A stretch of 64,000 bases of DNA, taken from the NCBI RefSeq assembly GCF_000576635.1, contig NZ_AVFL01000002.1, positions 248,001 to 312,000 of the forward strand. Direction: 5' to 3'. The stretch is from Skermanella stibiiresistens SB22 (GTDB taxonomy: Bacteria > Pseudomonadota > Alphaproteobacteria > Azospirillales > Azospirillaceae). Of the stretch, positions 1 through 8,196 are shown one piece after another. Position numbers and translations under genes: made by a program. Within the stretch, counting starts at the first letter, position 1, and each line of letters opens with the position of its first letter. The notes beneath the pieces are model-generated. The model did not search any database. It was not told where the DNA came from and saw nothing but the letters and a program-made list of their open reading frames with translations.

Positions 1-1
1 G

Positions 2-646
2 CGCCTGCCCCGTGGCCGCGTCCGCTTCATTCCCAATGGCATCGACTGCGCCCGATTCGCGGTGCCACCGGATGGTCACGCCTTGCCGTCGCGCCGCGAC
101 GGCGAGTTGCTGATCGGCTCGGTCGGCACGCTGCGCCGGGAGAAGAATTTCGGCCGGCTGGTCCGCGCCTTCGCCGCCTTGCCCGCCGATCCGCCGGCGC
201 GGCTGGTGCTGATCGGCGACGGACCGGACCGTCCCGCCCTGCAAGCGCTGGCGCGCGACCTCGGCGTCGCCGAGCGCGTGGTCTTCACCGGCAACATGAT
301 GAACCCCGAGCGGGCGCTGGGCCTGCTCGACGTCTTCGCGATCTCGTCCGACACCGAACAGATGCCATTGAGCCTGCTGGAAGCCATGGCGGCTGGCCGC
401 GCCGTGGTCTCGACCGATGTCGGCGACGTCAAGGCGATGGTGACCGACGAGAACCGGCGGCTGGTCGTGCCGCGCGAGGACGAGGCCGCCCTAACCTCGG
501 CACTCCACCGCCTGCTGGTGGACGCCACGCTGCGCCGCCGTCTGGGCAACGCCAACCGGGCGCGCGCCGCCCGCGAATACGACGAGGGCGTCATGCTGGC
601 GACCTATGACAAGCTACTCGAGGACTTCAGCCGCCGGGTGGCGTGA
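2..646 (+). CDS. Glycosyltransferase family 4 protein, C-terminal part (5' end outside window)
   Basis: This is the C-terminal 214 residues of a GT-B fold glycosyltransferase, which would move a sugar from a nucleotide-sugar donor onto a cell-surface or lipid-linked acceptor. The frame is open from the first bases of the window. The inter-domain signature RVRFIPNGID is read before any start codon, so the gene is cut by the window edge and an internal GTG at 62 is not its start. GSVGTLRREKNF opens the donor-binding domain. The glutamate motif EQMPLSLLEA (E, seven residues, E) followed by MAAG is the GT4 nucleotide-sugar site. The 3' end overlaps the convergent MarR-GNAT gene by 33 bases. The specific sugar and acceptor cannot be told. 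Confidence 0.9.
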   Translation, partial: RLPRGRVRFIPNGIDCARFAVPPDGHALPSRRDGELLIGSVGTLRREKNFGRLVRAFAALPADPPARLVLIGDGPDRPALQALARDLGVAERVVFTGNMMNPERALGLLDVFAISSDTEQMPLSLLEAMAAGRAVVSTDVGDVKAMVTDENRRLVVPREDEAALTSALHRLLVDATLRRRLGNANRARAAREYDEGVMLATYDKLLEDFSRRVA

Positions 647-1588
647 TGGTCCCAGGTCCAACTCCCAGGTCTCGCTGATCAGGTCCTTTCCGAAGCTGCG
701 GTGTGGGGATCGCTCGGTCAGCCGGAAGCCGTGGTCCTCGTAGATGCGGCGGGCCGAGGTCAGGATGTCATTGGTCCAGAGGGTCAGCCGGGAATAACCG
801 GCGTGCCGGGCGAAGCGGATGCCCTCCCCTACCAGCCGATGACCGATGCCCAAGCCCCGCGCCGCGGGCTCGACATAGAGCATCCGGAGCTTGGCGGTGT
901 CCTCGGACCGCCGGACCACGAAGACCGAGCCGACGACGGCGCCATCGCGTTCGGCGATCCAGCAGTTCTCGCGCTTGGGATCGAACGAGCGGATGAAGCC
1001 GGAGACGATCTCCGCGACGAACGCCTCGAACGTGCCATCCCAGCCATATTCGCTGGTGTAGAGGACGGCGTGCCGGTGAACGACCCAACCCATGTCGCCG
1101 GGACGGGGAGGGCGCAGGACATAGGAAACCCGCGGCGGTTCAGGCGTTTCGCCACCCAGCAGGAGTTCGGCGGTGGAGAGCGATTCCACCAGTTTCCGCC
1201 GTTCGTCCGTCGAGAGACCGTCGAGCAAAAGCCTTATCTCGGCGTGCGAGCGGGCATCCATCGTGGCGAACGCGTCGCGCCCGGTCGTGGTGAGGGAAAG
1301 CAGGACCTGCCGGCCATCGTCTTCCGCGGGACGTTTCTCGATCAGGCCACGTGTTTCCAAGCCTCGCAAGACCCGGCTGAGGTAGCCGGGATCCAAGTCC
1401 AACTCGGTTGAAAGCCATTTGGCGGTAGCGGTCGCGACTTGCGCCAGTTCATAGACCAACCTTCCTTCCGTCAGCGTGAGCGGTCCGCCGAGCAGGCCCT
1501 CATGAAGCAAGCCGATCCGGCGGGTGTAGAAGCGGCTGAAGCGCCGCACCACCGCGATGTCCCGGACAATTCCCTGCTCCCCCACCAT
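614..1588 (-). CDS. MarR-family regulator fused to a GNAT acetyltransferase
   Basis: A 324-residue two-domain protein. Residues about 1-145 form a MarR winged helix: LDPGYLSRVLRGLETRGLIEKR is the recognition helix plus wing start, and DDGRQVLLSLT is the wing. Residues about 150-310 form a GNAT N-acetyltransferase; LYVEPAARGLGIGHRLV is the acetyl-CoA pyrophosphate loop (R/Q-x-x-G-x-G/A). This fused architecture is known, with a small-molecule-sensing or acetylating role, but the substrate is unknown. The ATG at 1588 follows a GGGAG site. It is divergent from the CDF transporter at 1755, and the 166-base gap carries a 10-bp dyad that could be its operator. It may therefore control that transporter and the aldolase behind it; this is inferred from position only. 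Confidence 0.9.
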   Translation of the reverse strand: MVGEQGIVRDIAVVRRFSRFYTRRIGLLHEGLLGGPLTLTEGRLVYELAQVATATAKWLSTELDLDPGYLSRVLRGLETRGLIEKRPAEDDGRQVLLSLTTTGRDAFATMDARSHAEIRLLLDGLSTDERRKLVESLSTAELLLGGETPEPPRVSYVLRPPRPGDMGWVVHRHAVLYTSEYGWDGTFEAFVAEIVSGFIRSFDPKRENCWIAERDGAVVGSVFVVRRSEDTAKLRMLYVEPAARGLGIGHRLVGEGIRFARHAGYSRLTLWTNDILTSARRIYEDHGFRLTERSPHRSFGKDLISETWELDLGPSRHPAAEVLE

Positions 1589-1682
1589 TCATCGTCTCCC
1601 ACCATGCAACAGCCATCATCAGCCAAATGCATGCTTAGAGCAATTGGATAAATGCTATTGGCAACTAGTTAGCCGGGTGCAT

Positions 1683-1715
1683 GCCATTGTTGGATTTTGC
1701 CATGGCAACAATGGC
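1683..1715. promoter_or_regulatory. Perfect 10-bp dyad in the MarR/CDF divergent intergenic region
   Basis: The arms GCCATTGTTG (1683-1692) and CAACAATGGC (1706-1715) are exact reverse complements separated by 13 bases. The dyad lies 40 bases upstream of the CDF start and about 95 bases from the MarR-GNAT start, inside a locally AT-rich stretch. Position and symmetry suit an operator for the divergent MarR-type regulator. No experiment or known consensus is invoked. Confidence 0.4.
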
Positions 1716-1754
1716 GCCCGTGACGCGGTTAGCTGATGGAAAAGGATCAGGTGA

Positions 1755-2705
1755 ATGGCGGCACATTCGGAAAGCAAGATCGTCGTCTACGCGGCGCTGG
1801 CGGGCAATCTGCTAGTGGCGGTGACCAAGTTCGTGGCGGCTTGGTTCACCGGCAGTTCGGCGATGTTCAGCGAGGGCGTCCACTCGTTGGTCGATACCGG
1901 AAACCAGGGACTGCTGCTTTACGGCCTGCGGCGGGCGGCGCGTCCGCCGGACGAGGCTTATCCGCTGGGCTACGGCCGGGAGCTGTATTTCTGGAGCTTC
2001 ATCGTGGCCTTGCTGGTGTTCGCGCTTGGGGCCGGCGTCTCGCTGTACGAGGGCGTCATCCATGTCCTGCATCCGGTGGAGATCACCAGCCCGATGGTCA
2101 GCTACATTGTCCTGAGTCTCGCCATCGTGTTCGAGGGCGGGTCGTGGTGGGTGGCGCTCAAGAGCTTCCACAAGACCAAGGGCAAGCGCGGTTGGTTCCA
2201 GGCGGTGCGGGAGAGCAAGGACCCGACCAGCTTCACCGTGCTGTTCGAGGACAGCGCGGCGCTGGTCGGCCTGGGCATCGCGCTGGTCGGGACGGCCGCC
2301 AGCCAATGGCTGGAGATGCCGGTGTTGGATGGCGTCTCATCGATCCTGATCGGCTGCGTGCTGGCGGTGACGGCGGTCCTGCTGGCGCGGGAAACCAAGG
2401 GACTTCTGCTGGGCGAGGCGGCGCGGCCGGAACTGCGCCGCGGACTGGAGCGGATCGCGCTGTCGCAGCCGGGCGTGGACAAGGCTCGGACCCAATTGAC
2501 CGTCCATATGGCGCCTCATCAGGTCGTCGGAATCATCAACGTCGACTTCGCGGACGGCCTGTCGTCCACCGAGGTCGAGAACACCGCCGCCGCGATCGAG
2601 GCCAGCGCGCTCGAAAGCTGGCCGGAGATGGTGGCGGTCTTCGTGCGACCCAGGAATGGCGCCCTGGTCGTGCCAACCATCGGCAGGGCCCCAACTCCGG
2701 CTTGA
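1755..2705 (+). CDS. Cation diffusion facilitator (CDF) family metal transporter
   Basis: A 316-residue inner-membrane transporter that exports divalent metals (Zn, Fe, Mn or Co class) by proton exchange. Hydrophobic segments occur at roughly residues 8-30, 75-97, 112-132, 160-180 and 190-212. The CDF metal-site pattern H-x3-D is visible at H43/D47 in GVHSLVDTGN, and a second acidic position lies in LFEDSAALVGLG near residue 164. The C-terminal hydrophilic domain (about 215-316) contains the QPGVDKARTQLTVHMAP-type stretch of the cytoplasmic dimerisation fold. The ATG follows AAAGGA with 8-base spacing. The aldolase gene begins 47 bases downstream on the same strand, so the two may be co-transcribed. 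Metal specificity cannot be read from the sequence. Confidence 0.9.
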   Translation: MAAHSESKIVVYAALAGNLLVAVTKFVAAWFTGSSAMFSEGVHSLVDTGNQGLLLYGLRRAARPPDEAYPLGYGRELYFWSFIVALLVFALGAGVSLYEGVIHVLHPVEITSPMVSYIVLSLAIVFEGGSWWVALKSFHKTKGKRGWFQAVRESKDPTSFTVLFEDSAALVGLGIALVGTAASQWLEMPVLDGVSSILIGCVLAVTAVLLARETKGLLLGEAARPELRRGLERIALSQPGVDKARTQLTVHMAPHQVVGIINVDFADGLSSTEVENTAAAIEASALESWPEMVAVFVRPRNGALVVPTIGRAPTPA

Positions 2706-2752
2706 CGCCACACCGGGGTCCCTTAAGCTCCACCGGGAAAAGGGGAGGAAAC

Positions 2753-3556
2753 ATGAAAGAGAACAAGCTTCGCTCGATCTGGCGCGAGGACGGGCATGCC
2801 CTGAACTGCTGGCTGTCCATCCCGGACGGGTATTCGGCGGAAACCATGGCCCATCAGGGCTGGGACAGTCTGACCATCGACATGCAGCATGGCGTGATCG
2901 ACTATCAGGCCGCTGTCTCGATGATGACCGCGATCTCCACCACCAGCACCGCTCCGATCGTCCGCGTGCCATGGCTGGAGGAGGGGGTCATCATGAAGGC
3001 GCTGGACGCCGGGGCCGATGGCGTCATCTGTCCCATGATCAACAACAGGGCGGAGGCCGAGCGGCTGGTCGGCGCCTGCCGGTATCCCCCCAAGGGCCAC
3101 AGGAGCTTCGGCCCAAACCGGGCGCTGTTGCGATCGGGAGCCGATTACCCCGAGCATGCCAACGACAGCGTGGTCGTCTTCGCCATGATCGAGACCGCCG
3201 CCGCGATCGACAACCTGGACGACATACTGGAGACGCCGGGGTTGGACGCGATCTATGTCGGTCCGGCCGACCTCAGCTTCGCGCTGACCGGCAAGTTCGG
3301 CTTCGACCACACCGAATCGCCTCTATATGACGTCATCGTCGACATCAAGGAGCGCGCGCTGGCACAGGGCGTCATCCCCGGCATCCATTGCGGATCGGCG
3401 GCCTACGCGCGCCGCATGGTCGAGCTTGGCTACCGGTTCGTCACGGGAGGCTCCGACGTTCACCTGATGGCCGCCGCCGCCCGCGCCGCCGTGCTGGAGG
3501 CCAACGGGCGGGGCGATGTCCAAGCCGCGGCGCCCAAGGCGGTCGGACTGTACTGA
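2753..3556 (+). CDS. HpcH/HpaI family aldolase (4-hydroxy-2-oxoacid aldolase type)
   Basis: A class II metal-dependent aldolase of 267 residues that cleaves or forms 4-hydroxy-2-oxo acids to give pyruvate plus an aldehyde. Family marks are WDSLTIDMQHG near residue 40 (metal and substrate loop), GADGVICPMINN, the catalytic glutamate in FAMIETAAA, and YVGPADLSFALTG with its conserved aspartate. The length matches HpcH/HpaI (250-270). The ATG at 2753 has an excellent GGGGAGGA site. A longer frame can be read upstream in register, but it runs through the CDF gene in another frame and is not coding. No aromatic-degradation genes are adjacent, so the natural substrate is open; 2-dehydro-3-deoxy-glucarate aldolase is another possibility within this family. 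Confidence 0.9.
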   Translation: MKENKLRSIWREDGHALNCWLSIPDGYSAETMAHQGWDSLTIDMQHGVIDYQAAVSMMTAISTTSTAPIVRVPWLEEGVIMKALDAGADGVICPMINNRAEAERLVGACRYPPKGHRSFGPNRALLRSGADYPEHANDSVVVFAMIETAAAIDNLDDILETPGLDAIYVGPADLSFALTGKFGFDHTESPLYDVIVDIKERALAQGVIPGIHCGSAAYARRMVELGYRFVTGGSDVHLMAAAARAAVLEANGRGDVQAAAPKAVGLY

Positions 3557-3575
3557 GCCTGTTCCGGACCACCCG

Positions 3576-5414
3576 TCAGGCGGCGTTCTCCGCGGCGCCG
3601 CTCCGCGTCACCTGTTCCGCGCGGAGCCGGGTGTCGTCGGCCATGCTGGCCAGTGCCCGCATGGTCGCGGTGATCTGCTCGGCGGCGGACGCGTTGGCGT
3701 GGGAAATCTCCGACAGCTCCAGAAGGGCGGTCTCGATGCCATCGACGCTCTGCCGCTGCCGGGCGACCTGATCGACGATGGTCCGCGCCAAGGTGTCGGT
3801 CTCGGCGATCGTGGCCGACACCTGCCGCATGCGGAGGCCGACCGCCTCGGCAACCTCCAGCCCTCGGCCGATGCGGTCATGGCTGCGCTGCGCCAAGTCG
3901 GCGATCTCCCGCGCCAATCCCAGGGTCTGCTGGGCCAGGGTGCCGACGGCGGTTGCGACGACCGAGAAGCCCCTGCCGTGCTCGCCGGCGCGGGAGGCCT
4001 CGATCGAGGCGTTCAATGACAGGATGTTGGAGTGGGCGGCCAGTTTGCCGATCGAGACGGTGACGCGGTTGATCTCGCTGCTCATCTCGACGATCTCGCT
4101 GACGGCGGCGGCCATGGCGGCGACATCGGCCAGACCCGCCTCCAGCCGTTCGGCCGAATCGCGGGACCGGTCCTGGCCGGTTCGCGTCACCTCGGCGACC
4201 GCCCTCATGGCTTCGCGTGTCTCCAGGAACGACCGGCGGAGCCGGTCGACCGACGCCATCTGGCCATGGGCTCCGTCGGAGACCTGCGCCACCGCGGCGG
4301 CCGCCTGACCCGTCGCGACCGACACCTGCATGGTCGAGCGCACCACGGTGCTTGACAGCGCCCGCGACTGCTCCAGCGTTTCCTTGAAGCGCCGCATGGC
4401 GGCGGCCAAGGCGCCGATCTCGTCGTCATACCGGGAGGCGGGCACCTCGACCGAGATGTCGCCGTCGGCCAGCCTGACCAGCGCCGCGGTCATCCGGCGA
4501 AGCGGCCCGATGACGCCCCGCCTGACCAGCGTGACGACCGCCAGGAACGCCAGCAACGATAATCCGCCACCCATCACACTGATCCGCACCCACTCCCCGC
4601 GCAGCCGCTCGGCGCGCGCCTCGACCAACTCCACGAAGTGGGCGTTGACCGCTTGGGAAAGGCGGTCGATCGCGTCGAAGATGGCACCGATCATGGCGGG
4701 ATCACCGCCGCCGGTCTCCATCATCGCGACAGCGTGACCCATCATGAATTCGAAGGGCTGGAACGTCTCGTCCAGCGACGGCTTGATGGTGGGATCGCCC
4801 TGTGGGCTGGTGGCGATGCCGATGGCGTCCTCGATGCTGGTCAGCACGGCTTCGATGCGTCCGCTGAGGAGCGCGCCGTCGAAGCGCTTGGCGTCGTCGG
4901 CGTTCTTGGCGGTTTCCTCGGCGAGGCGTCGCAGTTCCGTGACCTGATCGCGGAGATCGGGCAGGCCTTGGGTGAAGACATCGCCCAGATAATAGGAGGC
5001 GATCTCCTCATCGAGGACGATCGCGGACCGGTTGGCGATCTGCCGCGCCAGCTTCTTCAAGGCTTTGCGGGCCGCCGTCTTGGTCGGCGTGCGATCCTTG
5101 TTGCGGATCAACTCCTCCGCGTCCAGCGACAGCGCCTCGGTTTCCAGGACCGAGCCATGGCTGGCGCGGAGGTCGATCAGAGCCTGCGCCAAGCCACCAC
5201 CGTCGACCGGCCGCCGCAGCACGACCGAGCGGGAGAGGCTGGAGTGGACGGCGTCGACACCGCGCAGATACGCCGCCCCCGCCGCTTCCCGATGGGCGGT
5301 GGCGATGGCGGCGCTTTTGGCCTCGCCCTGGATCCACAGGCCGTAGCCGACCGGCGCTAGGAACAGGCAGGCGGCGACGCCGAGACGGGTCGCGATGCTC
5401 AGGCGGTGGAGCAT
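3576..5414 (-). CDS. Methyl-accepting chemotaxis protein (last gene of the che operon)
   Basis: A 612-residue chemoreceptor. A signal-anchor helix covers residues 1-25, followed by a periplasmic sensory region of about 250 residues that is mostly helical. The second membrane helix lies near 275-302, then HAMP (IGPLRRMTAALVRLADGD), and a cytoplasmic signalling domain whose hairpin tip reads NILSLNASIEASRAGEHG near residue 465. That tip binds CheA and CheW. There is no C-terminal CheR/CheB-tethering pentapeptide; the protein ends in GAAENAA. The ATG at 5414 has an AAAGGGAGG site and overlaps the end of cheA by 16 bases, which makes it the distal gene of the chemotaxis operon. An upstream in-frame start at 5480 would lie deeper inside cheA and lacks a ribosome site. 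Its ligand is unknown. Confidence 0.93.
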   Translation of the reverse strand: MLHRLSIATRLGVAACLFLAPVGYGLWIQGEAKSAAIATAHREAAGAAYLRGVDAVHSSLSRSVVLRRPVDGGGLAQALIDLRASHGSVLETEALSLDAEELIRNKDRTPTKTAARKALKKLARQIANRSAIVLDEEIASYYLGDVFTQGLPDLRDQVTELRRLAEETAKNADDAKRFDGALLSGRIEAVLTSIEDAIGIATSPQGDPTIKPSLDETFQPFEFMMGHAVAMMETGGGDPAMIGAIFDAIDRLSQAVNAHFVELVEARAERLRGEWVRISVMGGGLSLLAFLAVVTLVRRGVIGPLRRMTAALVRLADGDISVEVPASRYDDEIGALAAAMRRFKETLEQSRALSSTVVRSTMQVSVATGQAAAAVAQVSDGAHGQMASVDRLRRSFLETREAMRAVAEVTRTGQDRSRDSAERLEAGLADVAAMAAAVSEIVEMSSEINRVTVSIGKLAAHSNILSLNASIEASRAGEHGRGFSVVATAVGTLAQQTLGLAREIADLAQRSHDRIGRGLEVAEAVGLRMRQVSATIAETDTLARTIVDQVARQRQSVDGIETALLELSEISHANASAAEQITATMRALASMADDTRLRAEQVTRSGAAENAA

Positions 5415-7672
5415 GGTTCCTCCCTTTCGAGGGCGATGGGGCGCGCCGGCGGTTCGAGGGCGGTGCCGCTTTCCCGCCACCCGGCGGCACGGGCGAACAA
5501 GGCGGTGGTGTCGAGCGCGAACATCACGCCGCCACCGCCATCCATGGCGGCCCCCGCGATCAGCGGGTTGCGCTCGATCAGGGGATGCAGGCGCTTGAAG
5601 AAGACCTCGCGCCGGGTCGCCATGCGGTCGATCAGCAGGCCGATCCTGTCGCGGCCATCGTCGGCGACGACGATCGTGCCGACCGGCTTCGCTGGACGGT
5701 CGCCGCGGGATCCGCGCCGCAGGTCCAGCATATCGCCCAGGTCGACGATCGGGAGGAAGCGTCCCCGGAGCGACAGCGTCAGGCGCGGTCCAACCCGCTC
5801 CAGCAGGGCCAGCGGCACCTCCACCACCTCGCTGACGGACCGCTCGTGGATGGCGATGGTCTGGCCTGCGACCTCCACGGCCAGCACGCGTTGCATGGCG
5901 GCGGAGACGGGGAATTCGATGGTCATCCTGGTGCCGTCGCCCAAGCGGCTGTCGATGTTCAGGCGGCCGCCCAGTTTCTTGATGGCGGTCACAACGATGT
6001 CCATGCCGACGCCCCGCCCGGAGGTCGAGGTCACCTCGTCGCGGGTGGAGAAGCCTGGAAGCAGGATCAGGTTCTGGACGTCGCCCTCCGCCATGGCCGC
6101 CGCCTCGGTGGCCCCGATCAGGCCCTTGGCGACAGCCTTGTCGCGGACACGGGCGCCGTCGATGCCGCCACCGTCGTCCTCCACCTCGATGATGGCGAGG
6201 CTGGACGTCTGGCGGGCACGGATGCGGATCGAGCCGACCGCCGGCTTTCCGGCGGCCAGCCGTCGTTCGGGCGGCTCGATGCCATGGTCCACGCTGTTGC
6301 GGACGATGTGGGTCAGCGGATCGACCAGCATCTCGATCATCGCCTTATCGACCTGCACATCCTCGCCGGCTGTGGTCAGCGAGACCTCCTTGCCGACCAG
6401 CACGGCGGTGTCGCGGATCGGCCGCAGCAGCCGCGTGAACAGGGTACCGATCGGCACCACCCTGAGGGAGATCGCACCGTCGTAGAGTTGGCGGACGGCG
6501 CGGTCCAACCGCTGAAACTCGAAGCGGGTCGCGCGCGTCGCGGGCGCGCCGTCCGCCGCCAGCAGGCTGGACAAGGAGGTGAGCCCCAGCCGGAGTTCAC
6601 CGATCAGGTCCATGAACCCGTCGATCGCGGCGCTGGGAACCCGGACCATGGCGTCGGCGGGACGGGGGGCATCGGCGGGACGCGGGGCGGAACCGGGCGC
6701 CGTCGGCGGCGCCGATTTGGCTGGAGTGGTGACGGTTGGTGCGGGGGACGCGGCTGGCGCGGAGGCCAGCGGCGGGGAAGTTTCCGGTGATGCCGGTAAG
6801 GACGTTCCCGCCTCCGGTCCTGGATTGGCGCCGGCGTCGGTGGCATGGACCGACCGCAGGCAGGCGCGTGCCGGGTCCGCTTCGGTCAGGCTGGCCGCGA
6901 AGGCGTCGAGATCGCCGGCCAGGGCGACCGCGTACTCGAACATGCCGCTTCCCAGATCGAGCCGTGACCTGTTGTACAGACATGTCTCCGCTCGAAGCCG
7001 GTCGCTGACGGCATCGACCACCACCGGATCGCTTTCCAGGTCGAGCAGCACGAGCGCCAGCGCATGGCCGGCGTGGAACTCGGCCGCCATGCGCGAGAGG
7101 ATTTCCGGCGGCCAGGGATAGGCTTGCCCGGTCGCCGTCGGAACCGCGGCTTCCTTGGCCGGGAGGGCACCGGCGGCGGTGAACCAAGCATCGCGCAGCG
7201 CCACCACCTCGTCGTGGGGGGTATCCATGCCGGAACTGGCGGAGATGCCGATCAGCGCGCACAGATCGGCCAGCTCGTCGGTATCCGGCACGTCCTCATC
7301 CCGCAGCAGGCGGGTGGCGATCAGGTCGGCCAGTTCAGCGCCCGCCTCGATCTCCAGGGCCGCGAACAGTCGCGTGGTCCGTAGCCAAACCGCTGGATCG
7401 TCCGGTGTGGTTTTGAGCGTACCGGCATGCTCCAGCAGAAGCTCGGCGAAGGGAACCTCCAGGGCGGCGGACAGGGCGAAGGCCCCGATCGTCCTGCCGC
7501 TGGCGGTTTCCGCCCCGCGCAAGCGCGACACCAGATCCAGCCAGCCCCAGCGCCCCTCGGCGATGATCCGCGTGGCGGCCCCCGCGACGCCACCCAGCCC
7601 GGCGGCCTCCGCCGCCTGGGCCAGCGCCGCCGCCGCGTCGGCCGGGTCCTCGGCGTCGATCACGCCAACCAA
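5399..7672 (-). CDS. cheA: Chemotaxis histidine kinase CheA, C-terminal part (kinase and CheW-like domains), frameshifted from its Hpt domain
   Basis: The bulk of CheA. A helical region of unclear type (about 1-300) is followed by an Ala/Pro-rich linker, the dimerisation helix (SAAIDGFMDLIGELRLGL), the ATPase with N box LTHIVRNSVDHGIEPPERR, G1 box VEDDGGGIDG, F box and G2 box GRGVGMDIV, and a C-terminal CheW-like regulatory domain ending near 740. The only start in this frame after the upstream stop is a TTG at 7672 with no ribosome site. The frame actually stays open and CheA-like upstream of it (SALPLGHDDLEALRDAVLGL), running into the proline linker of the Hpt fragment. One missing C in the linker would explain the split. 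The repaired protein would have about 933 residues. It phosphorylates CheY and CheB. Confidence 0.88.
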   Translation of the reverse strand: MVGVIDAEDPADAAAALAQAAEAAGLGGVAGAATRIIAEGRWGWLDLVSRLRGAETASGRTIGAFALSAALEVPFAELLLEHAGTLKTTPDDPAVWLRTTRLFAALEIEAGAELADLIATRLLRDEDVPDTDELADLCALIGISASSGMDTPHDEVVALRDAWFTAAGALPAKEAAVPTATGQAYPWPPEILSRMAAEFHAGHALALVLLDLESDPVVVDAVSDRLRAETCLYNRSRLDLGSGMFEYAVALAGDLDAFAASLTEADPARACLRSVHATDAGANPGPEAGTSLPASPETSPPLASAPAASPAPTVTTPAKSAPPTAPGSAPRPADAPRPADAMVRVPSAAIDGFMDLIGELRLGLTSLSSLLAADGAPATRATRFEFQRLDRAVRQLYDGAISLRVVPIGTLFTRLLRPIRDTAVLVGKEVSLTTAGEDVQVDKAMIEMLVDPLTHIVRNSVDHGIEPPERRLAAGKPAVGSIRIRARQTSSLAIIEVEDDGGGIDGARVRDKAVAKGLIGATEAAAMAEGDVQNLILLPGFSTRDEVTSTSGRGVGMDIVVTAIKKLGGRLNIDSRLGDGTRMTIEFPVSAAMQRVLAVEVAGQTIAIHERSVSEVVEVPLALLERVGPRLTLSLRGRFLPIVDLGDMLDLRRGSRGDRPAKPVGTIVVADDGRDRIGLLIDRMATRREVFFKRLHPLIERNPLIAGAAMDGGGGVMFALDTTALFARAAGWRESGTALEPPARPIALEREEPCSTA

Positions 7673-7674
7673 GC

Positions 7675-8196
7675 CTAGAACGGCGTCCCGCAGGGCCTCC
7701 AGATCATCGTGACCGAGGGGCAGCGCCGATGGGCCGGGGGATCGCCACCGGTTGCCGATGATGGCGGGGGCGGCTTCGGAGCGGTGGTGGTGGGGGGCGT
7801 GGATGACGGGCCGAGATGGCTCTTGAGACGGGCGACCACGGCGGCGTTGACCGGCTGGTCGGTTCGGGTCGCCATGGCGGTGCCGCGCAGCCGCCGCATC
7901 TCGTCCAAAGCCTCCAGCAGGGCGCTGACGAGGTCGGTGTCCAACGCCTTGCCGCCGGAGCGGACGAGATGGAGGACATCCTCCGCCGCGTGGGCGACCG
8001 TCTCGACGCAGCGAAGCGCCAGCGCCGCCGAACCGCCCTTGACGGAGTGGAAAGCGCGGAACAGTTCACCGACGCGCGCCGGATCGACCGGACTGGCGGC
8101 CAGGATCGCTTCGATCGTGGTCAGGTACTCGTCCAGTTCGGCGCTGAACAGGGACCAGAACTCCTCCGTCGGATCGTCGGGATCGGTGGCGCCCAT
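7675..8196 (-). CDS. cheA: CheA N-terminal Hpt (P1) fragment, frame lost in a C-rich proline linker
   Basis: The phosphotransfer domain of CheA. The phospho-acceptor histidine lies in FRAFHSVKGGSAAL (about residue 50) within a four-helix P1 bundle of about 110 residues. A proline/threonine linker follows, and the last 16 or so residues (CPSVTMIWRPCGTPF) look non-native. The ORF ends just before the TTG of the kinase fragment. Reading the other frame from the linker gives a coherent CheA continuation, so this is one gene interrupted by a minus-one event at one of three C runs (7792-7797, 7766-7770, 7736-7740). The ATG at 8196 has a GGGAGGA site and overlaps the cheB stop as TGATG. A real mutation, a sequencing error and programmed slippage are all possible. 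Confidence 0.85.
   Translation of the reverse strand: MGATDPDDPTEEFWSLFSAELDEYLTTIEAILAASPVDPARVGELFRAFHSVKGGSAALALRCVETVAHAAEDVLHLVRSGGKALDTDLVSALLEALDEMRRLRGTAMATRTDQPVNAAVVARLKSHLGPSSTPPTTTAPKPPPPSSATGGDPPAHRRCPSVTMIWRPCGTPF

Noticed and set aside
1736-2752. An upstream in-frame extension of the HpcH/HpaI aldolase through the CDF gene
   Set aside because: It reads the CDF gene in another register, giving Gly/Arg/Ala-rich filler, while the true aldolase ATG at 2753 has a strong ribosome site and normal family length.
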